In this document: piece after piece, positions 8,724-16,311 of the stretch | Numbering within the stretch: position 1 is the first letter of the stretch | How the letters are laid out: every line of letters starts with the position of its first letter | DNA from: CAYLPJ01 sp964385465 | GTDB lineage: Bacteria; Planctomycetota; Phycisphaerae; SM23-33 | Length of the DNA stretch: 24,420 nt | Reading direction: 5' to 3' | Assembly: GCA_964385465.1 (NCBI GenBank) | Contig: CAYLPJ010000076.1 | Span: forward strand, 1-24,420 | Notes under the pieces: generated by a model | What the model was told of the DNA's origin: nothing | The model's database searches: none | The model's input: the letters and a program-made list of their open reading frames with translations, nothing else | Translations under genes and position numbers: made by a program

Positions 8724-10019
8724 CTAGGCCTCCGGCACGATGGCGCCGTGCTCGGCCAGCAGCCGCCGCAGGTCCGCAAGGGGCACGTCCCGCGAGGCGG
8801 CGCCGCCGGCGGCCGCCAGCGCCGCGGCCGCGCCGGCCGCCTGGCCCATCGCCATGCACGGCGCCTCCACGCGCAGGGCGGAGTTGGCCTCGCGGTCGCT
8901 GGAGACGCACCGCCCCGCCGCCAGCAGCCGCCGGCTCCCGGCCGGGACGAGCGCCGAGAAGGGCACGGTGGGCACGACGCCTTCGGCGACCGGGCGGTGG
9001 AAGCCGCCCTCGGTCCGGTGGATATCGACGTTGTAGAAGGCGTGGCATATCGCGTCGTCGTAGACGCGCCCGGCGAGGTAGTCGTCGACGGTGACGGTCG
9101 TCTCCCCGACGATGCGGTACGTCTCGCGGACGGCCGTCTCGGTCCGCATCTCGACCAGCCGGGCGTTCTCGCAGCCGCTCAGCGTCCGCACGAACCGCAG
9201 CAGGCGGAGGATGCTCCGCCGCCCGGCGACGTTCGCCGCCGACTTGCCCGGCGAGGTGGACCCCTCGATGTCGGTGGTGTGCTGGCAGTTCCCGCCGCGG
9301 GCGCGCAGGAACTGCACGCGGTGCCCGGCCGGGGCGGCGCAGTCGCCGGGGCGCAGCTCGCCGGACTCGATGGCGGCATTGAAGCGGCGCTCGATTTCAT
9401 CGGCGTCGAGGGCGTCGGGATCGTAGCCGCCGAACCGCGTGCGGAGCGTGCCCGGCTGGAGCACGTCGCTGCGGATGCGGTCGAAGCCGAGCAGGGCGAC
9501 GATATCCGCATCGCCGGTGCAGTCGATCATCTCGCGGCAGCGCAGGCGGCGGCGGACGCCCTTGCCCGCGGCGGCGAGAAGCCACCCGTCCCCGCCGTCG
9601 GGCTCGACGGCGACGGGCAACTCGTGGTAGTGCAGCGTCACGCCGGCGTCGAGGGCGGCCTCCTCGGCCAGGCAGGCCAGCAGCGGTGCGCACAGCTTGA
9701 TCTGCCGGCGGTGGTGCGGCGGGTCGGTGGCGGTGAAGTCCGGCATGGAATCGCCGGCCTCGCGGACCGTCCGCTCGACGAGCTCCCAGCCGATGCCGGC
9801 GATGATCTGCCGGCCCCACGCGTGGAAGAGCCCGGGGTAGTCCACCCCGCCCGTGGTCAGCGTGCCGCCGAGCTGCCCGCCCATCTCGATGACGACCGTC
9901 GAGGCCCCCGCGCGGGCGGCCTGGATGGCGGCGACCGCCCCGGCCGTGCCGCCGCCGATGACGGCGACGTCGCATTCCTCGGTGAGCTCGTCGATGCCCT
10001 TGGGGCCGGGGATGTCCAT
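8724..10019 (-). CDS. FAD-dependent oxidoreductase (FAD_oxidored, PF12831-like)
   Basis: A 431-aa flavoprotein. The dinucleotide-binding motif is VAVIGGGTAGA (residues 18-28), with the ribose-binding acid in VVIEMGG (43-48). The family-typical stretch GGQLGGTLTTGG follows. The C-terminal FAD-contacting segment is AAGRCVSSDREANSALR, then APCMAMGQAAG. These proteins are common in Planctomycetota and related lineages and are often near glycan-utilisation genes; their substrates are mostly unknown. No signal peptide is visible, so it is probably cytoplasmic. The ATG is separated from the stop of the small Arg-rich gene by one base (TGAGATG), indicating translational coupling. Confidence 0.9.
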   Translation of the reverse strand: MDIPGPKGIDELTEECDVAVIGGGTAGAVAAIQAARAGASTVVIEMGGQLGGTLTTGGVDYPGLFHAWGRQIIAGIGWELVERTVREAGDSMPDFTATDPPHHRRQIKLCAPLLACLAEEAALDAGVTLHYHELPVAVEPDGGDGWLLAAAGKGVRRRLRCREMIDCTGDADIVALLGFDRIRSDVLQPGTLRTRFGGYDPDALDADEIERRFNAAIESGELRPGDCAAPAGHRVQFLRARGGNCQHTTDIEGSTSPGKSAANVAGRRSILRLLRFVRTLSGCENARLVEMRTETAVRETYRIVGETTVTVDDYLAGRVYDDAICHAFYNVDIHRTEGGFHRPVAEGVVPTVPFSALVPAGSRRLLAAGRCVSSDREANSALRVEAPCMAMGQAAGAAAALAAAGGAASRDVPLADLRRLLAEHGAIVPEA

Positions 10020-10020
10020 C

Positions 10021-10395
10021 TCAGCCTCGCTTTCGTCGTGCGTTTCGCAAGCGGTCCTTGCGGGCGCGGCGGCGCTGGCGGCGGCGGGTCCGGTGGTCGG
10101 CGTCCTCGAGGCGGCGCCGGCGGCGGCGCCGGCGGCGGGCCTCGCCGATCAGCTCGGCCTCGGCGCCGACGCCGCCGGCGAGGTCCTCGACCGTCGCGCC
10201 GGGGACGTCCCAGACGCTCCGCGGCTCGTCGGCGCCCTCGGCGCCGGCGCCCGCGGCGCGGGGCGGGTCGTCGAGCGACCGCCCCGGCCCGCCGAGCGCG
10301 TCGGGGCGCAGGGCGGGTTCGCTTTCGGTCTCTGGCGGCTTGTCGTCTTCGCGTGCGATCGGCTCGCCTCCGAAGGATGCATCTGCCGGCGGCAT
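10021..10395 (-). CDS. small Arg-rich hypothetical protein
   Basis: A possible 124-aa protein in two parts: an acidic, Pro/Ala-rich N-terminal half and a strongly basic C-terminal third with a run of nine Arg followed by more Arg/Lys. I recognise no family. The case for a real gene is its position: it opens the minus-strand run, faces the divergent gene at 10451, and its TGA lies one base before the ATG of the FAD oxidoreductase. Against it, the Arg run comes from a simple GGC/GCC repeat, the start codon has no strong ribosome-binding site, and chance open frames are common at this GC. A basic tail of this kind could bind nucleic acid, but that is speculation. Confidence 0.45.
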   Translation of the reverse strand: MPPADASFGGEPIAREDDKPPETESEPALRPDALGGPGRSLDDPPRAAGAGAEGADEPRSVWDVPGATVEDLAGGVGAEAELIGEARRRRRRRRRLEDADHRTRRRQRRRARKDRLRNARRKRG

Positions 10396-10435
10396 TCTAC
10401 CGCGCCGGCGGCACCGACCGCGACGGGGCGACTTG

Positions 10436-10441
10436 TATAAT
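10436..10441 (+). promoter_or_regulatory. perfect -10 box (TATAAT) at the start of the divergent gene
   Basis: TATAAT stands out in otherwise GC-rich sequence, nine bases before the ATG at 10451. The base 17 bp upstream opens ACCGAC, so there is no good -35. A start about seven bases downstream would fall near 10448, past the GGAAGG ribosome-binding site at 10442-10447, giving an almost leaderless mRNA. The minus strand here also reads TTGTCG, 17 bases, CATTAT, so the short interval may serve both genes. Confidence 0.45.
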
Positions 10442-10450
10442 GGAAGGCCT

Positions 10451-12673
10451 ATGGACGCGCGACAAACGGACATCCCACGCCGGCTGCTCGGTGCCCTCGC
10501 CATCGCCCTGGCCGCCGCGACGGCCTCCCCCGCCGACGTGCCCCCGCCGGCGGAGACGCCCGTCGAGGTCGTCGTCTCCGGGCGGACCTCCACGCTGAAG
10601 GACATCACCATCGTCCCCGCCGGCCGGGAGATCCCCCCGAACTTCTCCGGCGGGCAGGTGAAGAACACGCCCGGGCACGTGTGGTACGTCAGCCGCCACT
10701 ACGCCCTCAAGACGAACATGCCCGAGGCCTTCGCCCGCGACTGCCTGATCTGGGCGGAGCTGGCCTACCCGCACGCCGTGCGCGTGCTCGGGCGCGAGCC
10801 CGAGGGCCTCGACCGCCGGCGGATGGTGTTCGTGTACGGCAAGGACCTCGGCTCGCTCAAGGACGCGACCTGGACCGACGGCGGCTTCCGATGGGGCTAC
10901 TCCGGCGGCGGGGTGACCTTCGACTCCCTCCGCGCCGCCTACAACTACCCCAGCGGCTCGCTGACCTACCACAAGCGCGACCTGGTCATCCACGAGAACC
11001 TCCACCTCCTCCACGCCTGCGTCACCGGCGACTGCGACAACGTGCCCTTCCGCCTCATGGAGGGCATGACCTACGCGCTGGCCAACCACGTCTACGACAA
11101 CCGACGCAAACGCCTCACCGTCGCCGTCCTCGACAAGCCCACCGTCAACAACATGCTCGACAAGGCCCTGCGGCAGCTCGCACGCGCCGGCCGCGTCCCC
11201 GGCGTCCTGGAACTCACCGCCCGCCGGGCCACCGGGCCGCAGGTCGGGCTGTTCACCCAGTTCTGCTGGACCGACCCCGACCGGCTCATGCGGTGGCGGC
11301 TGTGGCGCGACACGATGCTCGACCACGTCGGCCGGGGGCTGCGCAAGGCCGACCGCCGCGCCACCGAACGGTGCTTCGGGGACCTCGCCGCCCTCGACGC
11401 GGCCTGGCGGGCGTGGGTCAAGCGCCGCCGCAGCACGTTCCATTACGTCGACTGGGGATGGGAGCAGGTCGGCGACACGCTGTGGTCCTACGGCTGGCCG
11501 CAGAAGACCGCCTTCTCCCAGACGAACATCGATCTCCCCCCAGGCCGGCCGGCCGAACCGGACCCGCTGCGGATGGACTGGCCCGCCGACCCGCTGCCCG
11601 AGCACCTCGTCGGCCCCGCGCGGCGCGGGGGCAAGGCGCCGAGCGTCGCCGCCGTGCTGGACTTCTCCCGCAACCCGGGCAAGGGGCTCTGCGGGCTGGC
11701 GGTCGGCGTGATCGAAGGGCCCCAGCGCCGCCCGGCGCGGCTGCCGCGGGACGCCGTCGGGCAGATCAACTGCTACCTCCGGGCCGGGCGCACGCTCGTG
11801 CTCGACGGGCGGGCGATCGGCCTGCGGACCGTCGAGGCCGTCGTGCCCGAACCGCTCCGCGACGCCGCCGCCGGCGACGGGCACCGCTTCGGCCTGACCC
11901 TCCGCGTCGAGGCGCGAACGCTCCGGGCCACGCTGCGGGCCGGGGCCAAGGGACGCGTGGGGAGCGTCTCGGCCTCGCTGCCGCTGACGGCCGTCAGCCG
12001 GCAACGCGTGCTGGCCGAGCCCCTGGCCGTGATCGCCAGGGACGGCTACCACGGCGTGACGCCGCATCTGGACGCCGCCCGCGAGCCCGCGCCGGACCTC
12101 GATGAGCCCGCGCCGCCGAACCGCTGGCGGTTCGCCGGAGAGGACGAGACCTTCGCCCTCTACCGCGCCGCCTGGCGACTGGGCGAGGCGGCGCCCGGGG
12201 AGCTGCTCGCCCTCCGCGACCGGCTGGCCGAGGCCATGGACGCCGACCGCGCCGACCAGCGGGCCGCCCTGGCCGACCACGCCCGCCGCCTGCCCGGCGT
12301 GCTGGCCGCCGTCGCCGCCTGCGAGCACGCGCGCCGCGACGAGGCCGTCGCCGACCTGCTGGGCATCACGCTGGAGCTGGCGGACTGCAACCCGCCGGAC
12401 GCCCCGGCGGAGGTCGTCGCCCGCCTGACCGCCGCCGACCGGCCCGCGCGGGCGACCGTCACGTTCGCCGGCGCCGACGGCGCCCGCGGCCCGACAACGG
12501 AGCTCGCCGCCGCCCCCGACCGCCCCGCCAGCGCCCGCTGGCCCCTGCCCCCCGCCGGCGGGGGCCACCCGCGCACCGTCACCGCCACCGCCAAGGTCCG
12601 CTGCGGCCCCCACACCCTCCACCTGCGAACCCGCCGCCACGTCCGCCCACGCGAACCCGAAGCGGCGAAGTAG
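10451..12673 (+). CDS. secreted zinc-metallopeptidase-like protein (HExxH, gluzincin-type)
   Basis: A 740-aa protein, the only plus-strand gene. The start was chosen at the ATG after GGAAGG because it opens a signal peptide (RRLLGALAIALAAATASPA). Residues 75-215 look like a peptidase domain: HENLH at 181-185 supplies two His and the catalytic Glu, and RLMEGMTYAL (201-210) puts Glu204 where gluzincins and DUF1570-type proteins carry the third ligand. A beta-rich domain (about 370-540) and a helical plus beta C-terminal part follow, unassigned. The likely site of action is the periplasm or cell surface. It is transcribed away from the minus-strand run and converges on the ImmA-like gene with 48 bp between stops and no obvious terminator. 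Confidence 0.7.
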   Translation: MDARQTDIPRRLLGALAIALAAATASPADVPPPAETPVEVVVSGRTSTLKDITIVPAGREIPPNFSGGQVKNTPGHVWYVSRHYALKTNMPEAFARDCLIWAELAYPHAVRVLGREPEGLDRRRMVFVYGKDLGSLKDATWTDGGFRWGYSGGGVTFDSLRAAYNYPSGSLTYHKRDLVIHENLHLLHACVTGDCDNVPFRLMEGMTYALANHVYDNRRKRLTVAVLDKPTVNNMLDKALRQLARAGRVPGVLELTARRATGPQVGLFTQFCWTDPDRLMRWRLWRDTMLDHVGRGLRKADRRATERCFGDLAALDAAWRAWVKRRRSTFHYVDWGWEQVGDTLWSYGWPQKTAFSQTNIDLPPGRPAEPDPLRMDWPADPLPEHLVGPARRGGKAPSVAAVLDFSRNPGKGLCGLAVGVIEGPQRRPARLPRDAVGQINCYLRAGRTLVLDGRAIGLRTVEAVVPEPLRDAAAGDGHRFGLTLRVEARTLRATLRAGAKGRVGSVSASLPLTAVSRQRVLAEPLAVIARDGYHGVTPHLDAAREPAPDLDEPAPPNRWRFAGEDETFALYRAAWRLGEAAPGELLALRDRLAEAMDADRADQRAALADHARRLPGVLAAVAACEHARRDEAVADLLGITLELADCNPPDAPAEVVARLTAADRPARATVTFAGADGARGPTTELAAAPDRPASARWPLPPAGGGHPRTVTATAKVRCGPHTLHLRTRRHVRPREPEAAK

Positions 12674-12721
12674 CCCGCCGCCCGGCGAGCGCCACAAGCC
12701 GACGCCCCCATCACCGGTTCC

Positions 12722-14002
12722 TCAGATGGGAGCGAGAACGGTCGCGATGTTGTGATTGGCGATCTGGTGCTGAATCACGAACGTGGAGACGCCGAACGCG
12801 TCGGCGAGGTCCTCGACCTCATCGGCCGAGACCTGATCGGAGGCGAGGTGTTCGGCAAGCAAGTCGGCCGGGGCGAGAAGCTCGGCCGCGAAGGCGCGGG
12901 TGCGTGCCTGCCTCTCGGTGGCGGCGGCGGACAGCAGATGTGCCGGACCGTCGCCGTCCATGAGCATCGCCCCGACGGCACGGGCGGCGAGGAACCTTCG
13001 CGACTCCGGGCGGCGCCTGGCCGCGTAGAGCGCCGGCGAGCCGCTGTCGGCGCACCAGCTCAGGGCGTCCATCGCGGGGGGGCTCCATTCCGCTTCGACA
13101 ACGGGCACCTCGCCGCCGACCACTTCCGCGAGGTCCAGGGGCGCTCGGTCTCGCAGAGACAGGCGGTCGCGGACGGCCCGGGCAAGTTCGTACCCCTGCT
13201 GCCATGGCGGCCCGGAACGCGTCGGCACGGCCAGGTCGCGAATCAGCTCGGTGGCGCGGGATGAGACTGCGAGGGCTTGCAGTTCGCGCAACCCCTCTCG
13301 TACCCAGTCGCGGTGTCCGGCAAGCTGCCGGGGGTCGGCCGACTGGAGGAAGTCCTCGAGAAGCTCGGCGTCGAATTCCTCCTCCAACGCCTCGATGCGG
13401 TCGGCGAGTTCGTCCTCGACGTCGAACGGATCGAGTCCGAGCCTCGCCGCGGCACGACAGAAGGCCTGCTCGTCCTCCGTGAGAGACTCGATGACCGCCC
13501 ACTCCTGCTGGAGCCAGGTACCCGAGATGCCCTGTGCACCGAGACGGGCAACCACCTTGCCAACGAACCGGCCCAGAGCCCGGCTCACCTCCTCGGCATC
13601 GATGCTGCGCGCGCCGGACTCGGTGAACCTCAGCGGCTGGGTCCGCAGGCGCATCTGCTCCCAGGACAGCTTGATGCCGGCCCCCTCACGGAACAACGTC
13701 AACGAAGGGAAGGCGAAGCCGTCCCCGGCATGTCTCATGTTGTGCCTGCTGCTGAGTTCCGCGTCCCGCCCGGGGGTACTGCACTCGCAGAGGAGGTTCC
13801 ACCAATACGCCACCATCCACTCAGCAAGCGGATACATGGAGACGATGAGCCGATCGCGAACCGCTTGAGCGAACTCGTCGTGCACGCGGGTGACCGTCTC
13901 GTCGCCGACGCGGATCGCCAGCGAGCCCATGGTGGCGGCGATCTCCGGCGCGGTGTGCCCGGGCAGGCGCATCCAATCGAGATCGAAGGCCAACGCGTTC
14001 AT
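12722..14002 (-). CDS. ImmA/IrrE-like protein with degenerate peptidase site
   Basis: A 426-aa protein; ATG at 14002 chosen for the AGAGG site upstream and the ATGA overlap with the preceding gene. Residues 1-200 form a domain with AEWMVAYWWNLL (60-71) and GDGFAFPSL (93-101). Residues 195-225 are acidic and helical. Residues 325-426 match the ImmA/IrrE peptidase pattern: RRFLAARAVGAML (335-347), RAFAAELLAPADLL (369-382), then an FGVS..VI.HQI.N end (403-416). At the HExxH position the residues are R341, A342 and A345, so all zinc and catalytic residues are missing. I infer a sensor or partner protein rather than an active protease. No XRE-type HTH domain is visible. The region is less GC-rich than its surroundings. 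Confidence 0.75.
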   Translation of the reverse strand: MNALAFDLDWMRLPGHTAPEIAATMGSLAIRVGDETVTRVHDEFAQAVRDRLIVSMYPLAEWMVAYWWNLLCECSTPGRDAELSSRHNMRHAGDGFAFPSLTLFREGAGIKLSWEQMRLRTQPLRFTESGARSIDAEEVSRALGRFVGKVVARLGAQGISGTWLQQEWAVIESLTEDEQAFCRAAARLGLDPFDVEDELADRIEALEEEFDAELLEDFLQSADPRQLAGHRDWVREGLRELQALAVSSRATELIRDLAVPTRSGPPWQQGYELARAVRDRLSLRDRAPLDLAEVVGGEVPVVEAEWSPPAMDALSWCADSGSPALYAARRRPESRRFLAARAVGAMLMDGDGPAHLLSAAATERQARTRAFAAELLAPADLLAEHLASDQVSADEVEDLADAFGVSTFVIQHQIANHNIATVLAPI

Positions 14003-14391
14003 GGCAGGCCTCTCACGTTCTCCCACGGCTCCAGAGGGTACCCATGGTAGCACCCGTTGCCGGTCAGCCTTGCTTCATACACCACGGAACCACGGCGAAC
14101 CCACGCATATCTCGGGAAGCCGTTCTGCCAGTGCCGGCCTACGTGTCCGGCCCGAATCGCCTGCCGAAGCCATTCCACCAGCTCCTCCCGCCTTCCCGCC
14201 AACTCGCGCGGGCAAACCGTCGCGTCGGGGCTGGGTGTGCCTCGAGGCCCGGCGAAGGAGGGCATGTCCTTGTGGTCCGTGCTGCCCGTGTAGTCCGCAA
14301 CCCCGGCGGCGTCATCGACGGACTCACCCGCCGGCGCCGGGATGACCTTGCGGTGCTTGGCATTCTCCCTTCTGCGCCGCCGCCTCGTCAT
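13999..14391 (-). CDS. small protein coupled to the ImmA-like gene; possible toxin or effector
   Basis: A 130-aa protein with GGGAGG about seven bases before its ATG. Its TGA overlaps the start of the ImmA-like gene as ATGA. The N-terminus is strongly basic (MTRRRRRREN). Residues 30-60 look disordered. A compact C-terminal domain (about 62-130) carries VEWLRQAI, NGFPRYAWV, VVYEARLT and YHGYPL. I recall similar short Trp/Tyr-rich domains beside ImmA/IrrE-type proteins but cannot name the family. Context suggests a two-gene toxin-antitoxin, stress or defence module, with this protein as the first product. That role is inference; the reading frame itself is well supported by the RBS and the overlap. 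Confidence 0.7.
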   Translation of the reverse strand: MTRRRRRRENAKHRKVIPAPAGESVDDAAGVADYTGSTDHKDMPSFAGPRGTPSPDATVCPRELAGRREELVEWLRQAIRAGHVGRHWQNGFPRYAWVRRGSVVYEARLTGNGCYHGYPLEPWENVRGLP

Positions 14392-14406
14392 GCCAAAACC
14401 TCCCTG

Positions 14407-14412
14407 ATTGTA
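14407..14412 (-). promoter_or_regulatory. candidate -10 box (TACAAT) of the two-gene module
   Basis: TACAAT on the minus strand lies 15 bases before the ATG at 14391, in an AT-richer patch within the 71-bp gap after the D-aminopeptidase gene. No convincing -35 is seen at 16-18 bp. A start about seven bases downstream would fall within the GGGAGG ribosome-binding site, so the true start may be slightly different. It would allow the module to be expressed separately from the upstream metabolic genes. Confidence 0.35.
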
Positions 14413-14462
14413 CACCGTTCCGGAAACGAACGGATGAGGATACTGCGCAGACCGCCGCCCTC

Positions 14463-15245
14463 CTACAGCGACCGCAGGGCGCCCTCGACGGTGTCGGCGG
14501 TGACTTCGTAGGTCCGGCCGTCGACGACCTTCACGCCGGGTCGGCCGGCGGGGACGCGGCCGCGGGATACCAGCTCCAGTCGCATGGTCACGGGGTGCTT
14601 GACGCGGTAGGGCTCGATCTTGCCGGCGGCGCACTTTTCGACGGCCTTGGCCGCGCCGTCGCGGATCCGCTGGTGGGCGACGGGCTTGCTCAACAGTTGC
14701 CCGCCCTGGCAGTCGAGGCCCTTCTTGACCTGGACGGCGACGACGCCCTTGACGGTCCTGCGCGCCTCGCGGCAGAGCTTGTCGTCGCCGCTGGTCATGA
14801 TGGTGGGCACGCCGTGGTCGCCGGCGATGCCCGCGTCGACGGCGAACTCCCCGCACAGCGTGCCGTTCATCCGGAAGTTCTGCCACGCCTTCGAGCTCAT
14901 CGTGTGCTCCAGGATCGCGCCCCGCGTGCCCGCCATCGCGTGGTAGCCCAGCAGCACCAGCCCGTCGAAGCCCTCGATGCCCGGCATCCGCTCGACGCCG
15001 CTGCGCCCCTGGATGTACTCCGCACGCGGGTCCAACTCGTCCCAGAGCAGGTGGAAGCCCCCGCCGTGGGCGTCGCGGACGACCACCTCCTCGGCGCCGC
15101 CGGCGGCCAGCCCGTCCACGCAGGCGTTGACGTCCCACGTGAGGAACCGCCGGCCGGCGGGGTAGTGCGGCGAGTCCGACATCACCTGCGCGCTGCAGCA
15201 GATGCCGCTGATCCCTTCCATGTCCACCATGACGAAGATCTTCAT
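14463..15245 (-). CDS. M55 family D-aminopeptidase (DppA-like)
   Basis: A 260-aa protein opening MKIFVMVDMEGISGI, the signature of peptidase family M55. In Bacillus DppA the zinc ligands are Asp8, Glu10, His60, His104 and Glu133. Here Asp8, Glu10, His60 (DAHGGG) and Glu133 (CGEF) sit at the same numbers, and His102 (GYHAM) is the fourth. His114 (ILEHT) matches the active-site His. All key residues are present, so it should be active on D-amino-acid peptides such as those from peptidoglycan. No signal peptide is seen: cytoplasmic, decameric in the family. A GGGAGAG site lies seven bases before the ATG, and the dehydrogenase stop is 28 bp upstream, so the two are likely co-transcribed. Confidence 0.93.
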   Translation of the reverse strand: MKIFVMVDMEGISGICCSAQVMSDSPHYPAGRRFLTWDVNACVDGLAAGGAEEVVVRDAHGGGFHLLWDELDPRAEYIQGRSGVERMPGIEGFDGLVLLGYHAMAGTRGAILEHTMSSKAWQNFRMNGTLCGEFAVDAGIAGDHGVPTIMTSGDDKLCREARRTVKGVVAVQVKKGLDCQGGQLLSKPVAHQRIRDGAAKAVEKCAAGKIEPYRVKHPVTMRLELVSRGRVPAGRPGVKVVDGRTYEVTADTVEGALRSL

Positions 15246-15273
15246 CGCAGCTCTCCCGCCCCCCGGTCGTGAC

Positions 15274-16311
15274 CTACAGCGTGATGCGCTTGCCCGTCTC
15301 GGCGGACTCGTACGCCGCCAGGAGCATCTCGACGTTCTGGCGCCCCTCGGCGGCGGTGGCGATCGGCTCCCGCCGGCCCATGAGAAACTCCACCGCCGGG
15401 CGCGTCACCCAGCGGATCCGCTGGCCGTGCTGCGGCGGCGTGGGGATGTCCACCTGCGTCCAGTCGTCGTCGCCGACGAGCTTGTACCGCACGGCGCGGG
15501 AGTTGGGGGACTCCTCCGTGCGCCCCGCGCAGCTCGGGCCGTCCCCCCAGCGCTGGAGCACCGTGCCCCGCTCGCCGTAAAGGTTCGTCGTGTCGTTGGC
15601 GGCGACGCACGTGAACGAGCACTCCAGCACCGCGATCAGCCCGTCCGCCCAGCGGTACACCGCCACGCCGTTGTCGTCGGGGATGCCCGGCTTGACCAGC
15701 GTGGCGATCTCCGCCGTCACGCTCGCCGGCCGGCCGAACATCCACAGCAGCCAGTCCGTCGGGTGCGAGGCGTCGTCCATCCACATGCCCCGGTTGAGCT
15801 CCGGCTGAACGTGCCATGAGCCCTCGAACCAGTCCCACAGGTGCGTCGAGAGGCCGTGGCGGCGGCGGACCATGTGCACCCGCCCGAGCTTGCCGGCGCC
15901 GACGAAATCGCGCATCCAGACGTTCTGCGGATCGCACCGCATCTGCCACGCCATCGAGAGCCCCACGCCGGCGGATTCGACGGCCGAGAGGATCCGGTCG
16001 CAGTCGCCCAGCGTCAGGGCCATCGGCTTCTGGAGGAGGATGGGCTTGCCCGCCGCGGCGGCGGCCTCGACGTGGTCGGCGTGCTTGCTCGTCTCCGAGC
16101 CGATGATCACGGCGTCGAGGTCGTCGCGGGCCAGCAGGGCGTCGAGGTCGTCGGCGAAGTCCACGCCGGCGGCCTCGGCGGCGTCGCGGCCGCGGGCGAT
16201 GTCGTCGTCCCAGAACGCGACGACGGCGGCGTCGTCCATGTGGGCGATCTCGGCGGCGTAGGCCTTCACGTGGCCGTGGGCGGCCGAAATGATCCCGATT
16301 CCAAGCGGCAT
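15274..16311 (-). CDS. Gfo/Idh/MocA family oxidoreductase with QKP in place of EKP
   Basis: A 345-aa NAD(P)-dependent dehydrogenase of the sugar/inositol type. The Rossmann N-terminus is GIGIISAAHGH. The normally invariant EKP motif reads LLQKPMAL, with Gln at 94 and the catalytic-region Lys95 kept. The second domain has DDASHPTDWLLWMFG, matching the DxxxHxxD substrate/catalytic signature (His183, Asp186). The expected reaction is oxidation or reduction of a sugar, sugar acid or cyclitol; the substrate cannot be read. The ATG follows the YceH stop with no gap, and AAGGAG lies inside the end of yceH, so translation is probably coupled. It is likely cytoplasmic. Confidence 0.9.
   Translation of the reverse strand: MPLGIGIISAAHGHVKAYAAEIAHMDDAAVVAFWDDDIARGRDAAEAAGVDFADDLDALLARDDLDAVIIGSETSKHADHVEAAAAAGKPILLQKPMALTLGDCDRILSAVESAGVGLSMAWQMRCDPQNVWMRDFVGAGKLGRVHMVRRRHGLSTHLWDWFEGSWHVQPELNRGMWMDDASHPTDWLLWMFGRPASVTAEIATLVKPGIPDDNGVAVYRWADGLIAVLECSFTCVAANDTTNLYGERGTVLQRWGDGPSCAGRTEESPNSRAVRYKLVGDDDWTQVDIPTPPQHGQRIRWVTRPAVEFLMGRREPIATAAEGRQNVEMLLAAYESAETGKRITL

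Noticed and set aside
10021..10668. Longer 215-codon version of the Arg-rich frame starting at 10668
   Set aside because: It would run antisense into the signal peptide of the peptidase-like gene and across the shared promoter region; the start at 10395 avoids this.
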